Shown: positions 48,340 through 56,272 of the stretch, in pieces
How positions within the stretch are numbered: the stretch's first letter is position 1
Layout: every line of letters starts with the position of its first letter
Source: Alysiella filiformis
GTDB lineage: Bacteria > Pseudomonadota > Gammaproteobacteria > Burkholderiales > Neisseriaceae
DNA: 64,000 bases
Assembly (NCBI RefSeq): GCF_014054525.1
Contig: NZ_CP059564.1
Span: forward strand, 444,357 to 508,356
Direction: 5' to 3'
Made by a program: the position numbers and the translations under genes
Notes under the pieces: model-generated
The model's database searches: none
Seen by the model: the letters and a program-made list of their open reading frames with translations, nothing else
What the model was told of the DNA's origin: nothing

Positions 48340-48521
48340 TATAATCAATGTGATGAAAATTGTCATGAAAAAACAATTTGCGCTACATTGTTAATGTTTG
48401 TACAATGCGCAGCATAGTTTTCCGATTGAGCTTACGGCTCATCACTGCAACATTTGACAAGTCCTATTCCTTTAACGCGCTTGGTAGACACCAATTAGGT
48501 ATGTACCAGCGCGTTTTTTTT
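48340..48521 (+). ncRNA. Candidate small RNA or leader with intrinsic terminator
   Basis: A TATAAT (48340-48345) is followed by about 165 bp without an open frame, a small hairpin GAGCTTACGGCTC (48428-48440), and a strong terminator: AACGCGCTTGGTA / TACCAGCGCGTT (48473-48512) plus nine T residues. No clear -35 at standard spacing. It ends 100 bp before the hemerythrin gene, so it could be an independent sRNA or a 5' attenuator. Confidence 0.4.
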
Positions 48522-48620
48522 ATCTTGCTTTTTCAGGCAGTCGGCAACTTCACGATTTGTTTGTTTTGCTATATGATTCGCTTTCACAGTTTTCCATTTT
48601 CATCTTGATAAGACAACACC

Positions 48621-49283
48621 ATGGCGCACATTTTTTGGACAGCAGATTTGGACACGGGTTTCCACGACATTGACGAACAACACAAACAATTGGTTCACCA
48701 TATCAATGAATTGCACGCCGCGCACGAAGCGCAAAATGCCGAACAAATGAACATCAGCTTATTTGATTTAATCAGTTGTACCATGAACCACTTTGCTTAT
48801 GAAGAAGAAATGCTGGCTGAATCGGGCTATCACTTGCTGGAAGCACACAAACGGGTTCATCAAAATTTTGTGGACAAACTGGTTGAATACCAAATGAAAA
48901 TGATGGAAAACCCCAATGTGGCAGAAGAATTGCTCAATATTCTTGATGGCTGGCTGTTTCGCCACATTCGCATCAACGACCACGGCTACATCAATATGGT
49001 TACGCAGGCTGGCACCTACCAAAAAGACGCAAACGGCAATTTGGTACGCACTTCGGGCGCAGATGCCGCGCTGTTTAGCAATGTGGCATTTGACGGCTGG
49101 GAAACGCAATCGCTTAACCCTGAACCAACCACAGTAGAAACCCCACCACCCACATCGCCACAACCCACCGCATGGGAACGCTTGGTCGCACAGCACGAAC
49201 AAAAACTCGCCCAAGAACAAAATCAAAACCAAGATGATGACGATGATGACGACAAACCACGCGGTTGGGCGGCAACGTTTTAA
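48621..49283 (+). CDS. Bacteriohemerythrin
   Basis: A 220-residue protein. The first about 130 residues form a hemerythrin four-helix bundle with all di-iron ligands: H21, H57 and E61 (HFAYE), H76 and H80 (HKRVH), H115 and D120 (HIRIND). It binds oxygen (possibly NO) reversibly. The C-terminal 85 residues are an unusual extension, Pro/Thr-rich and ending in a run of seven aspartates before KPRGWAATF. It follows a candidate terminator/sRNA. Confidence 0.9.
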   Translation: MAHIFWTADLDTGFHDIDEQHKQLVHHINELHAAHEAQNAEQMNISLFDLISCTMNHFAYEEEMLAESGYHLLEAHKRVHQNFVDKLVEYQMKMMENPNVAEELLNILDGWLFRHIRINDHGYINMVTQAGTYQKDANGNLVRTSGADAALFSNVAFDGWETQSLNPEPTTVETPPPTSPQPTAWERLVAQHEQKLAQEQNQNQDDDDDDDKPRGWAATF

Positions 49284-49436
49284 TTTTGTGTAAACGCGGT
49301 TTGCGCCGCAAGCCGATTGCATTAAAATTCCACTGTTTTTAATCAACCTTATTTGTTTTCAGGCAGCCTGAAAGCCGATTTTGCAAACACTAGGGGCAGA
49401 TTTCACATCTGCCCTTTTGTGATTTTCAGGCTGCCT

Positions 49437-49606
49437 TTCGGTACACGACAATCTTTGATGTTGCCCACAATCTACCCCCTCCCCCTATGCAAGGGGGAGG
49501 GCTGGGGTGGGGGTTAGAACTCAACGAGCCACCCCCACCCTACCCCTCCCCCGCCAGCAGGGGAGGGAACAGGTTTCAGGCAGCCCAAAGATTTTTGTTA
49601 TGTATT
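49437..49606. repeat. CCCTCCCCC-type repeat, full copy
   Basis: Same family as 39984-40152, starting GTACACGACAATCTTTGAT and ending in ATTTTTGTTATGTA. A fragment of the other MITE family (GGGGCAGATTTCACATCTGC) lies just before it at 49391-49412. It fills most of the 353-bp gap before the ABC transporter gene. Confidence 0.7.
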
Positions 49607-49636
49607 TTCAGGCTGCCTGAAAACCCTTTTTTTATT

Positions 49637-51493
49637 ATGAAACACAAACTCAATCAAATCTTTAATCATTTTGAAAGCCGCATTGAACCCTATCCCGACA
49701 CCCAACCCGTTACCCCCAACAAAGGGCTGTTTCCCTTTATTTGGTCGTGCATAGACGGTTTGCGTGGCTGGATTTTGGTGCTGGCGGTGTTTTCCGCAGG
49801 CATGGGCATTTTGGAAGCCCTGCTGTTTCAATTTATGGGCAAAATTGTGGACTGGCTGGGCGCGTCTTCCCCCCAAACCTTTTTTGGCGAACACGGTTGG
49901 GCGTTGTTTGGCATGGCTTTGGTGCTGATTTTGTCGGTGGTGTGGCGATTTTTCAATTCGGTGGTGCGTTTGCAAACTTTGCAAGGCGTGTTTCCCATGC
50001 GTTTGCGTTGGAATTTCCACCGTTTGATGTTGGCACAATCGCTGGGTTTTTATCAAGATGAATTTGCGGGGCGCGTGTCTGCCAAAGTCATGCAAACCGC
50101 GTTGGCGGTGCGCGAAGTGGTCATGACCATTGTGGGCATGGTGGTGTATGTGGGCGTGTATTTTTTGAGTACGGGCGTGATTTTGGTTGCGCTGGACGGC
50201 TGGTTGCTCGTACCGTTTATTTTGTGGATGGTGTTGTTTGCTTTGACGATGAGATTACTCATTCCCAAACTCGCCAAAACCGCCCAACGCCAAGCAGACG
50301 CACGCAGCCTGATGACGGGTCGCATTACCGATGCGTATTCCAATATTGCCACGGTTAAACTCTTCTCGCACGGCGCACGCGAAGCGCGTTATGCCAAAGA
50401 AAGCATGGAAGAATTTATGGTAACCGTTCACGCGCAAATGCGTTTGGCAACTTTGTTGGACACTTGCACTTTTGCTGTGAATGCGTTTTTGACTTTATCC
50501 ACCGCCGTGATTGGTGTGTGGTTGTGGCATTCAGGCAGCGTTTCGGCTGGCGCGGTGGCGGTGGCAATTACGATGACTTTCCGCATCAACGGTTTATCGC
50601 AATACATCATGTGGGAAAGCGCGGCTTTGTTTGAAAACATCGGCACGGTAACAGACGGCATGACCACATTGTCCAAACCGCACACCATTTTGGACAAACC
50701 TGCCGCCCTGCCTTTGAAAGTGGAACATGGCGAAATCCGTTTTGAACACGTTGATTTTTCATACGAAAGCGGCAAGCCTTTGCTCAATGGTTTCAATTTA
50801 AACATTAAGGCGGGCGAAAAAGTCGGCTTGATTGGGCGAAGTGGCGCGGGCAAATCCACGATTGTGAATTTGCTGTTGCGTTTTTACGAGCCGCAAAGTG
50901 GCGCAATCCACATTGACGGTCAAAACATCAACGACATCACGCAGGAAAGTTTACGCGCTCAAATTGGTTTGGTTACGCAAGACACGAGTTTGTTGCACCG
51001 TTCGGTGCGCGACAATATTGTTTACGGTCGCCCCAATGCAACGGACGAAGAAATGTTTCAGGCAGCCCAAAAAGCGGAAGCGGCAGATTTCATTCCGCAA
51101 CTGTCGGACGCAAAAGGCAGAACAGGCTATGACGCACACGTTGGCGAACGCGGCGTAAAATTGTCGGGCGGACAACGCCAACGCATTGCCATTGCGCGTG
51201 TGATGTTGAAAGACGCGCCCATTTTGCTGTTGGACGAAGCCACCAGCGCATTGGACAGCGAAGTGGAAGCCGCCATTCAGCAAAGTTTGGACAAGATGAT
51301 GGACGGCAAAACGGTGATTGCGATTGCCCACCGATTGTCCACCATCGCGGCGATGGACAGATTGATTGTGCTGGACAAAGGCAAAATCGTGGAAGAAGGC
51401 AGCCACGCGGAATTGTTGGCAAAAGGCGGTTTGTACGCGAAATTGTGGGCGCACCAATCGGGCGGATTTTTGCCTGAACATGTGGAGAGTTGA
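49637..51493 (+). CDS. ABC exporter, fused permease and ATPase (MsbA/LagD type)
   Basis: A 618-residue half-transporter. Six membrane segments lie in the first about 330 residues (for example GWILVLAVFSAGMGILEALL and MVVYVGVYFLSTGVILVAL). A nucleotide-binding domain follows with Walker A GRSGAGKST, Q-loop LVTQDTSLLHRSV, signature LSGGQRQR, Walker B ILLLDEATSALD and switch His AHRLST. It probably exports a hydrophobic molecule or lipid; the substrate is unknown. The ATG at 49637 is chosen because earlier codons lie inside a repeat. No strong ribosome-binding site. Confidence 0.85.
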   Translation: MKHKLNQIFNHFESRIEPYPDTQPVTPNKGLFPFIWSCIDGLRGWILVLAVFSAGMGILEALLFQFMGKIVDWLGASSPQTFFGEHGWALFGMALVLILSVVWRFFNSVVRLQTLQGVFPMRLRWNFHRLMLAQSLGFYQDEFAGRVSAKVMQTALAVREVVMTIVGMVVYVGVYFLSTGVILVALDGWLLVPFILWMVLFALTMRLLIPKLAKTAQRQADARSLMTGRITDAYSNIATVKLFSHGAREARYAKESMEEFMVTVHAQMRLATLLDTCTFAVNAFLTLSTAVIGVWLWHSGSVSAGAVAVAITMTFRINGLSQYIMWESAALFENIGTVTDGMTTLSKPHTILDKPAALPLKVEHGEIRFEHVDFSYESGKPLLNGFNLNIKAGEKVGLIGRSGAGKSTIVNLLLRFYEPQSGAIHIDGQNINDITQESLRAQIGLVTQDTSLLHRSVRDNIVYGRPNATDEEMFQAAQKAEAADFIPQLSDAKGRTGYDAHVGERGVKLSGGQRQRIAIARVMLKDAPILLLDEATSALDSEVEAAIQQSLDKMMDGKTVIAIAHRLSTIAAMDRLIVLDKGKIVEEGSHAELLAKGGLYAKLWAHQSGGFLPEHVES

Positions 51494-51532
51494 GTTTCAG
51501 GCTGCCTGAAAGTCCTAGCGGACGGCAAAATG

Positions 51533-51563
51533 TAGGGTGCAACTTGTTGCACCGAATTTGCCA
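51533..51563. repeat. GTAGGGTGCAAC repeat, half copy
   Basis: GTAGGGTGCAACTTGTTGCA at 51533, the left arm of the family with full copies at 12566 and 62967. Confidence 0.5.
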
Positions 51564-51640
51564 TCATTTTGATTTTTTTGAAAATTTAGTACAAACTTCT
51601 GTAACTCTTTTAATTTTTTATTTTAAATAGGAATTTAACA

Positions 51641-52552
51641 ATGGATATCCGTATACTCATGAATAGATTTGATTTAATTAAACCAACAAATAATTCCCCA
51701 TTATGTTATAAAAATTTTTATCATTTATTTTATTTAACTACTCTGACGGATAAATTATTTACTTCATATATTACAACTGGCACGGAATATATAAGACGTA
51801 TAACTCATAATTACAATTTGACAGAGGCTGATGATATTCATGAATTTCTTAAAGAAATAGCTCAAGATATTTATACTAGTTATCATAGAAATGAAGAATT
51901 ATTATGTTGTATGGGTTTAGCACCTTCTAAAGATAGAGATATTAAATCAAATTTACCCGATATTAATAATGTCATTCAAGAATCTTTTTCTCAAGTAGGT
52001 AATGCTCATAATTATTTTGATATTATTAAAAACTTTCTCAATACTAGAGAATTTCAAATGTTATATGGCTTTATTGAAAGTGCAACTAATGACTTGATTA
52101 ATGAGTATTTTAATAAAAATAAACACTTGGATAAAAATGAATTTCATGAAAAAAATCAATATGAAAATTTTTTATTTAAAGCAGAAATACTTGGCTTAGT
52201 AAAATTAGATGAATATACAAAATCAGCATGGGAATTCTATATTCAAATTAGAAATTTGTATGCTCATCAATATGGGTTTATAACAAATAAACATATCAAA
52301 AAATTATTTCACTATGACAAGAAAAAAAATAGGCATATATATAATAATTTTATTGAACGTCTAAATTATGAATTCCGTTTTGCACCCAACAACATAGATA
52401 TTATGAATAATGTTTTTCAAAAAGAAAATTTTCATATAAATAAATTATATTTATTAAACGATTTAGAAACATTGATTTTTAGGGATATTGCCATTGATAT
52501 TATGGAAAGTATTAATGCAGAATATCTTAAGACCCACCAAGTGCAACCATAG
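51641..52552 (+). CDS. AT-rich protein with a HEPN-type Rx4H motif
   Basis: A 303-residue, mostly helical soluble protein. It is very AT-rich compared with its neighbours. Residues 204-209 read RNLYAH, in the context QIRNLYAHQYG, the Rx4-6H catalytic motif of HEPN ribonucleases. A second helix rich in Asp/Glu (about 60-90) fits a HEPN bundle. HEPN proteins often act as toxins or defence nucleases; no partner gene is present next to it. Preceded by AAATAGGAATTTAACA. Function is inference. Confidence 0.65.
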   Translation: MDIRILMNRFDLIKPTNNSPLCYKNFYHLFYLTTLTDKLFTSYITTGTEYIRRITHNYNLTEADDIHEFLKEIAQDIYTSYHRNEELLCCMGLAPSKDRDIKSNLPDINNVIQESFSQVGNAHNYFDIIKNFLNTREFQMLYGFIESATNDLINEYFNKNKHLDKNEFHEKNQYENFLFKAEILGLVKLDEYTKSAWEFYIQIRNLYAHQYGFITNKHIKKLFHYDKKKNRHIYNNFIERLNYEFRFAPNNIDIMNNVFQKENFHINKLYLLNDLETLIFRDIAIDIMESINAEYLKTHQVQP

Positions 52553-52650
52553 CAAGCGTAGGTCGGCTCGGAGAGCCGACACCTCTTCTGAAATTTTGTG
52601 AATGTCAATTCAAAAAGCCAACCTACACATTTCGCCATTTTCCGGGCGCA

Positions 52651-52678
52651 GAGTGGGTGTAGCGGCGATACGCCACGT
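52651..52678. repeat. GTGGGTGTAGCGGCG hairpin repeat
   Basis: GAGTGGGTGTAGCGGCGATA followed by CGCCACGT, the third copy of the hairpin repeat also seen at 3447 and 31925. Confidence 0.5.
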
Positions 52679-52759
52679 CCCCCTTATTTTCACGCCATCA
52701 TGCAAAAAATGCCGCGCTCATTTACAATGGGCGTTTTGTTTTTTCAGGCAGCCTGAATT

Positions 52760-53347
52760 ATGATTGGCAGATTACGCGGCAACATCATTGAAAAATCGCC
52801 GCCTCAAATTGTTTTGGACATCAATGGCGTGGGCTATGAAGTGGACGTTTCCATGCACACCTTTTATGCCCTGCCCGCTTTGGGCGAATCGGTGCAGCTT
52901 TACACCCAAATGATTGTGCGTGAAGACGCGCATTTGCTGTTTGGTTTTGTGTCGGCTGATGAACGCGCCACCTTTCGCCAGTTGCTTAAAGTGAGCGGCA
53001 TTGGCGCGAAAACGGCTTTGGGCATTTTGTCGGCACTCTCGCCCGATGAACTGGCGCAAGCCATCGCCAGCGAAGATGTGAAAAAATTGTCGTCTGCCCC
53101 CAGCGTGGGCAAAAAAACCGCCGAACGCATGATTTTGGAATTGCGTGGCAAATTGTCGCTTGCGGGCAGCCTGAACGAGGGTTTGTTTGCCCCAAATGCG
53201 TCTGATGGTCATTTGGAAGACATTGTCAGCACGCTGCTGGCTTTGGGCTACAACGAAAAGGAATCGCGCACCGCCGTGAAAAGCCTGCCTGCCCATGTGG
53301 ACGTGAGCGATGGTGTGAAATTGGCGTTGAAAAATTTAATGCGCTAG
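52760..53347 (+). CDS. ruvA: Holliday junction branch-migration protein RuvA
   Basis: A 195-residue protein. An N-terminal OB fold ([25 protein letters not shown]) is followed by two helix-hairpin-helix motifs ([38 protein letters not shown]) and a C-terminal RuvB-interacting domain ([20 protein letters not shown]-like). It binds Holliday junctions as a tetramer and loads RuvB; ruvB is not in the window. The ATG directly follows a DUS, leaving no room for a strong ribosome-binding site. Confidence 0.96.
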   Translation: MIGRLRGNIIEKSPPQIVLDINGVGYEVDVSMHTFYALPALGESVQLYTQMIVREDAHLLFGFVSADERATFRQLLKVSGIGAKTALGILSALSPDELAQAIASEDVKKLSSAPSVGKKTAERMILELRGKLSLAGSLNEGLFAPNASDGHLEDIVSTLLALGYNEKESRTAVKSLPAHVDVSDGVKLALKNLMR

Positions 53348-53433
53348 ATTAAAATTGCGCGATTTTTTGATACCAAAAACTGATTTTTAGCGTTATTTCA
53401 AACAATTGTATTGTAAAAATTAAAGGTGAACAC

Positions 53434-53625
53434 ATGAATACCAAAGAATCTCAAAACGAATTTGAAATCATGGTGCAGCAAAGTTTGGCATCGCGTTTGT
53501 GCGAATTGGGTGCATCGGCGGCGGCGGTGGAAGCGGCGTTGGAACCATTGGATTTTACCGAAATTCGCTCGCATTTGCCGCGCAGCAACGATGATTTGAA
53601 AGCGGCATTTGCCCATTTGTTCTGA
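53434..53625 (+). CDS. Small hypothetical protein (63 aa)
   Basis: 63 residues, acidic and helical (QQSLASRLCELGASAAAVEA), with AAAGGTGAACAC before the ATG. It follows ruvA by 86 bp on the same strand and may be cotranscribed. Family not recognised. Confidence 0.6.
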   Translation: MNTKESQNEFEIMVQQSLASRLCELGASAAAVEAALEPLDFTEIRSHLPRSNDDLKAAFAHLF

Positions 53626-53671
53626 TTGACACCACAAGCCAAAAGGCTGCCTGAAAACCGATTCAGGCAGC

Positions 53672-54001
53672 CTGAAACTTTTGCAAAACTCAATTCGTAG
53701 GGGCAGATTTCATATCTGCCCTTTTTTCAATTTATTGATAACACGATTTCGGGATAAAAGTGATTGATAAATTTAAGTCACTTTGCTCCCTCTCCCTGTG
53801 GGAGAGGGCTGGGGAGAGGGTATGCTGCTCAACAAGCCCTCTCTCCAACTCTCTCCCATAGGGAGAGAGAGCAGGTTTGTTGGCAAATTGACAGTTACTT
53901 ATCCCGAGTTCACGTTATTGATAAAAATAAAAATTTCTGCAATTCTAAACAGGGCAGATATGAAATCTGCCCCTACAAACCGAGTTTTGCAAAAGTTTCA
54001 G
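53672..54001. repeat. Composite (nested) MITE-like repeat, copy B
   Basis: Outer terminus GAAACTTTTGCAAAAC at 53675; the unit from 53697 to 54001 has the same 305-bp length as 37515-37819 and differs at only a few positions. The nested insertion with TTATTGATA on both sides is at the same internal place. It separates the 63-aa gene from ybjQ. Confidence 0.8.
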
Positions 54002-54023
54002 CCTTTTGGCTTGAATTTGCGCT

Positions 54024-54374
54024 TTATTTTTGGATTTTAACCGCCGTGCCGCTCACGCTGACCATCATCATGCCGTTGGTTTCGCCCAGCACTTCGTAAT
54101 CAAAATCCACGCCAATCACGCCATTGGCACCTGCTTTTTTGGCAGCGTCAATCATGTCGTCCAAAGCGGCTTGGCGCGCGCCTGATAATGCGCTTTCGTA
54201 GCCACTGGCACGTCCGCCCACCACATCGCGAATGGACGCAAACATATCACGAAAAATGTTTGCCCCAATCACGGCTTCGCCATTGACCACGCCCAAATAT
54301 TCGTTCACATTCAGGTTTTTCGGTTCAATGGTGGCAACGAAAAAATCGTCTTTGCGAGATGAAAACCAGCCCAT
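54024..54374 (-). CDS. YbjQ-family protein (UPF0145)
   Basis: A 116-residue protein with the YbjQ features [20 protein letters not shown], the [20 protein letters not shown] helix and [16 protein letters not shown]. Members form pentamers and are proposed to bind metals; the role is unknown. AAGGAGCAAAACAA precedes the start. Confidence 0.85.
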   Translation of the reverse strand: MGWFSSRKDDFFVATIEPKNLNVNEYLGVVNGEAVIGANIFRDMFASIRDVVGGRASGYESALSGARQAALDDMIDAAKKAGANGVIGVDFDYEVLGETNGMMMVSVSGTAVKIQK

Positions 54375-54493
54375 TTGTTTTGCTCCTTAAAAATCATCAA
54401 TGAAAAAGGTTATTTCTGTTTTTTATTCAACAATTTAATCTTTTCAGGCTGCCTGAAATGTTTTTTTGAAAAGAAACCGTTCAGCTTTAATGT

Positions 54494-54527
54494 ATTTGGC
54501 TTACTTTTTTAAAAAGTAAGTCGCCCG
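54494..54527. repeat. CTTACTTTTT hairpin repeat, copy 3
   Basis: TTTGGCTTACTTTTT and AAAAAGTAAGTCGC, the same repeat as 43872 and 45436 in inverse orientation. Confidence 0.6.
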
Positions 54528-54622
54528 CACGGCGACAGAGCGCAATTCCAACACACCCCATTTTATTTTTTGTGGTGCCGTGAAAGGCAGCCTGAAATGC
54601 GAACAAGCTGCCCACGCGCCCA

Positions 54623-56071
54623 TCAAACGTGATAGGTGCTTGACGCGGTGTCGCCACCTTTGCCTGTCCAGTTGGTGTGGAAAAATTCGCCGCGTGGTTT
54701 GTCGGTGCGCTCGTAAGTGTGTGCGCCGAAGTAATCGCGTTGCGCTTGCAGCAAATTGGCGGGCAAACGTGCCGATGTGTAGCTGTCCAAGAACGTGATT
54801 GCCGATGCCATGCAGGGCATGGGAATGGCGCATTCAATGGATTTTGCCACCACTTTGCGCCATTGTGGCAAGGCGTTGTTTAAAATGTTTTGGAAATACG
54901 CGTCTTGTCCCAACCAAACCAAATCGGGGTTTTGGGTGTAGGCATCGCGAATGTTGCCCAAAAACACGCTGCGAATGATGCAACCTTCGCGCCACAACAG
55001 GGCGGTGTTGCCATAATTCAAATGCCAGTTGTAGGTTTCGCTGGCTTCGTGCATGAGCATAAAGCCTTGGGCGTAGGAAATGATTTTGCTGGCAAGCAAA
55101 GATTGACGCAAGGCTTCCAGCCATTCTTCGCGGCTGCCTGAAATGGCAATGGGCGTGTGTGGGAACAATTTGGCGGCGGCAACGCGCTGCTCTTTCAAAG
55201 CCGATACGCAACGGGCAAACACCGATTCGCTAATCAGGGTAAGTGGAATGCCCATGTCCAAAGCGTTGATGCCTGTCCATTTGCCTGTGCCTTTTTGACC
55301 TGCGGTGTCCAAAATTTTTTCAACCAAAGGTGTGCCGTCTGTGTCTTTGTATGCCAAAATTTCAGTAGTAATGTCAATCAGATAGGAATCCAATTCGGTT
55401 TTTTGCCACGATTTGAACGCCGCGTGCATTTCATCGTGGTTCATTTGCAAGCCTTCTTTCATGAATTGATAGGCTTCACAAATCAACTGCATGTCGCCAT
55501 ATTCAATGCCATTGTGTACCATTTTCACAAAATGACCTGCGCCGTTGTCGCCCACCCAATCGCAACAGGGTTCGCCTTGTGGCGTTTTGGCGGCAATGGC
55601 TTGAAAAATCGGCTTAATGTGCGCCCAAGCCGCAAAATGCCCCCCTGGCATGATGGAAGGTCCATGACGCGCCCCTTCTTCGCCACCCGATACGCCTGCA
55701 CCCACAAACAGCAAGCCTTTTTCAGCCAGCCACGCGCAACGGCGATTGGTGTCGGGATAATTGGCATTGCCGCCATCAATGATGATGTCGCCTTGCTCCA
55801 AATGGGGCAGCAACTGGGCGATGAATTCATCTACCGCGCTGCCTGCGCGTACCATCAGCATGATTTTGCGGGGTTTTGCCAATTTATCCACAAAATCTTG
55901 CAAACTGTATGCGCCCACGATGTTGGTGCCTTTGGCTGCGCCATTTAAAAATTCGTCCACTTTTTCCACGGTGCGGTTGTACGCCACCACTTTAAAGCCT
56001 TTGTCGTTCATGTTCAAAATCAGGTTTTGACCCATAACCGCCAAGCCAATTACGCCAATGTCGCCATTCAT
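54623..56071 (-). CDS. gnd: 6-phosphogluconate dehydrogenase, decarboxylating
   Basis: A 482-residue enzyme of the oxidative pentose phosphate pathway converting 6-phosphogluconate to ribulose-5-phosphate with NADP. It has GVIGLAVMGQNLILNM, the GVSGGEEGARHGPSIMPGG signature, KMVHNGIEYGDMQ and a C-terminal GIGTGIN-like TGKWTGINALDMG region and LPANLLQAQRDYFGAHTYER. Length is standard. GAAAGGACATTCCTG precedes the start. A DUS in frame encodes AISGSREE. Confidence 0.96.
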   Translation of the reverse strand: MNGDIGVIGLAVMGQNLILNMNDKGFKVVAYNRTVEKVDEFLNGAAKGTNIVGAYSLQDFVDKLAKPRKIMLMVRAGSAVDEFIAQLLPHLEQGDIIIDGGNANYPDTNRRCAWLAEKGLLFVGAGVSGGEEGARHGPSIMPGGHFAAWAHIKPIFQAIAAKTPQGEPCCDWVGDNGAGHFVKMVHNGIEYGDMQLICEAYQFMKEGLQMNHDEMHAAFKSWQKTELDSYLIDITTEILAYKDTDGTPLVEKILDTAGQKGTGKWTGINALDMGIPLTLISESVFARCVSALKEQRVAAAKLFPHTPIAISGSREEWLEALRQSLLASKIISYAQGFMLMHEASETYNWHLNYGNTALLWREGCIIRSVFLGNIRDAYTQNPDLVWLGQDAYFQNILNNALPQWRKVVAKSIECAIPMPCMASAITFLDSYTSARLPANLLQAQRDYFGAHTYERTDKPRGEFFHTNWTGKGGDTASSTYHV

Positions 56072-56233
56072 CAGGAATGTCCTTTCGTCAATTTAATGGG
56101 AATGTCAAACTTCTTTTTGCAGGTTTTCAGGCTGCCTGAAAAAAGAAAACGCGAGACTTTAACCGATTCCACCCCATTTGCACAATGTTTCTGCCAAAAA
56201 TTTTTTTTATGGATTTTTGTTTGATAAAACAAT

Positions 56234-56272
56234 TAAAAAAGCCGCCTGAAAAACCATTCAGGCAGCCTGAAA
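56234..56272 (-). terminator. DUS-pair terminator
   Basis: On the minus strand TCAGGCTGCCTGAA, a short loop, then TTCAGGCGGCTTTTTTAATT. It is positioned directly after the stop of the gene at 56273-57832. Confidence 0.7.

Noticed and set aside
49487-49636. N-terminal extension of the ABC exporter
   Set aside because: The additional codons run through a dispersed repeat; the protein proper starts at 49637.
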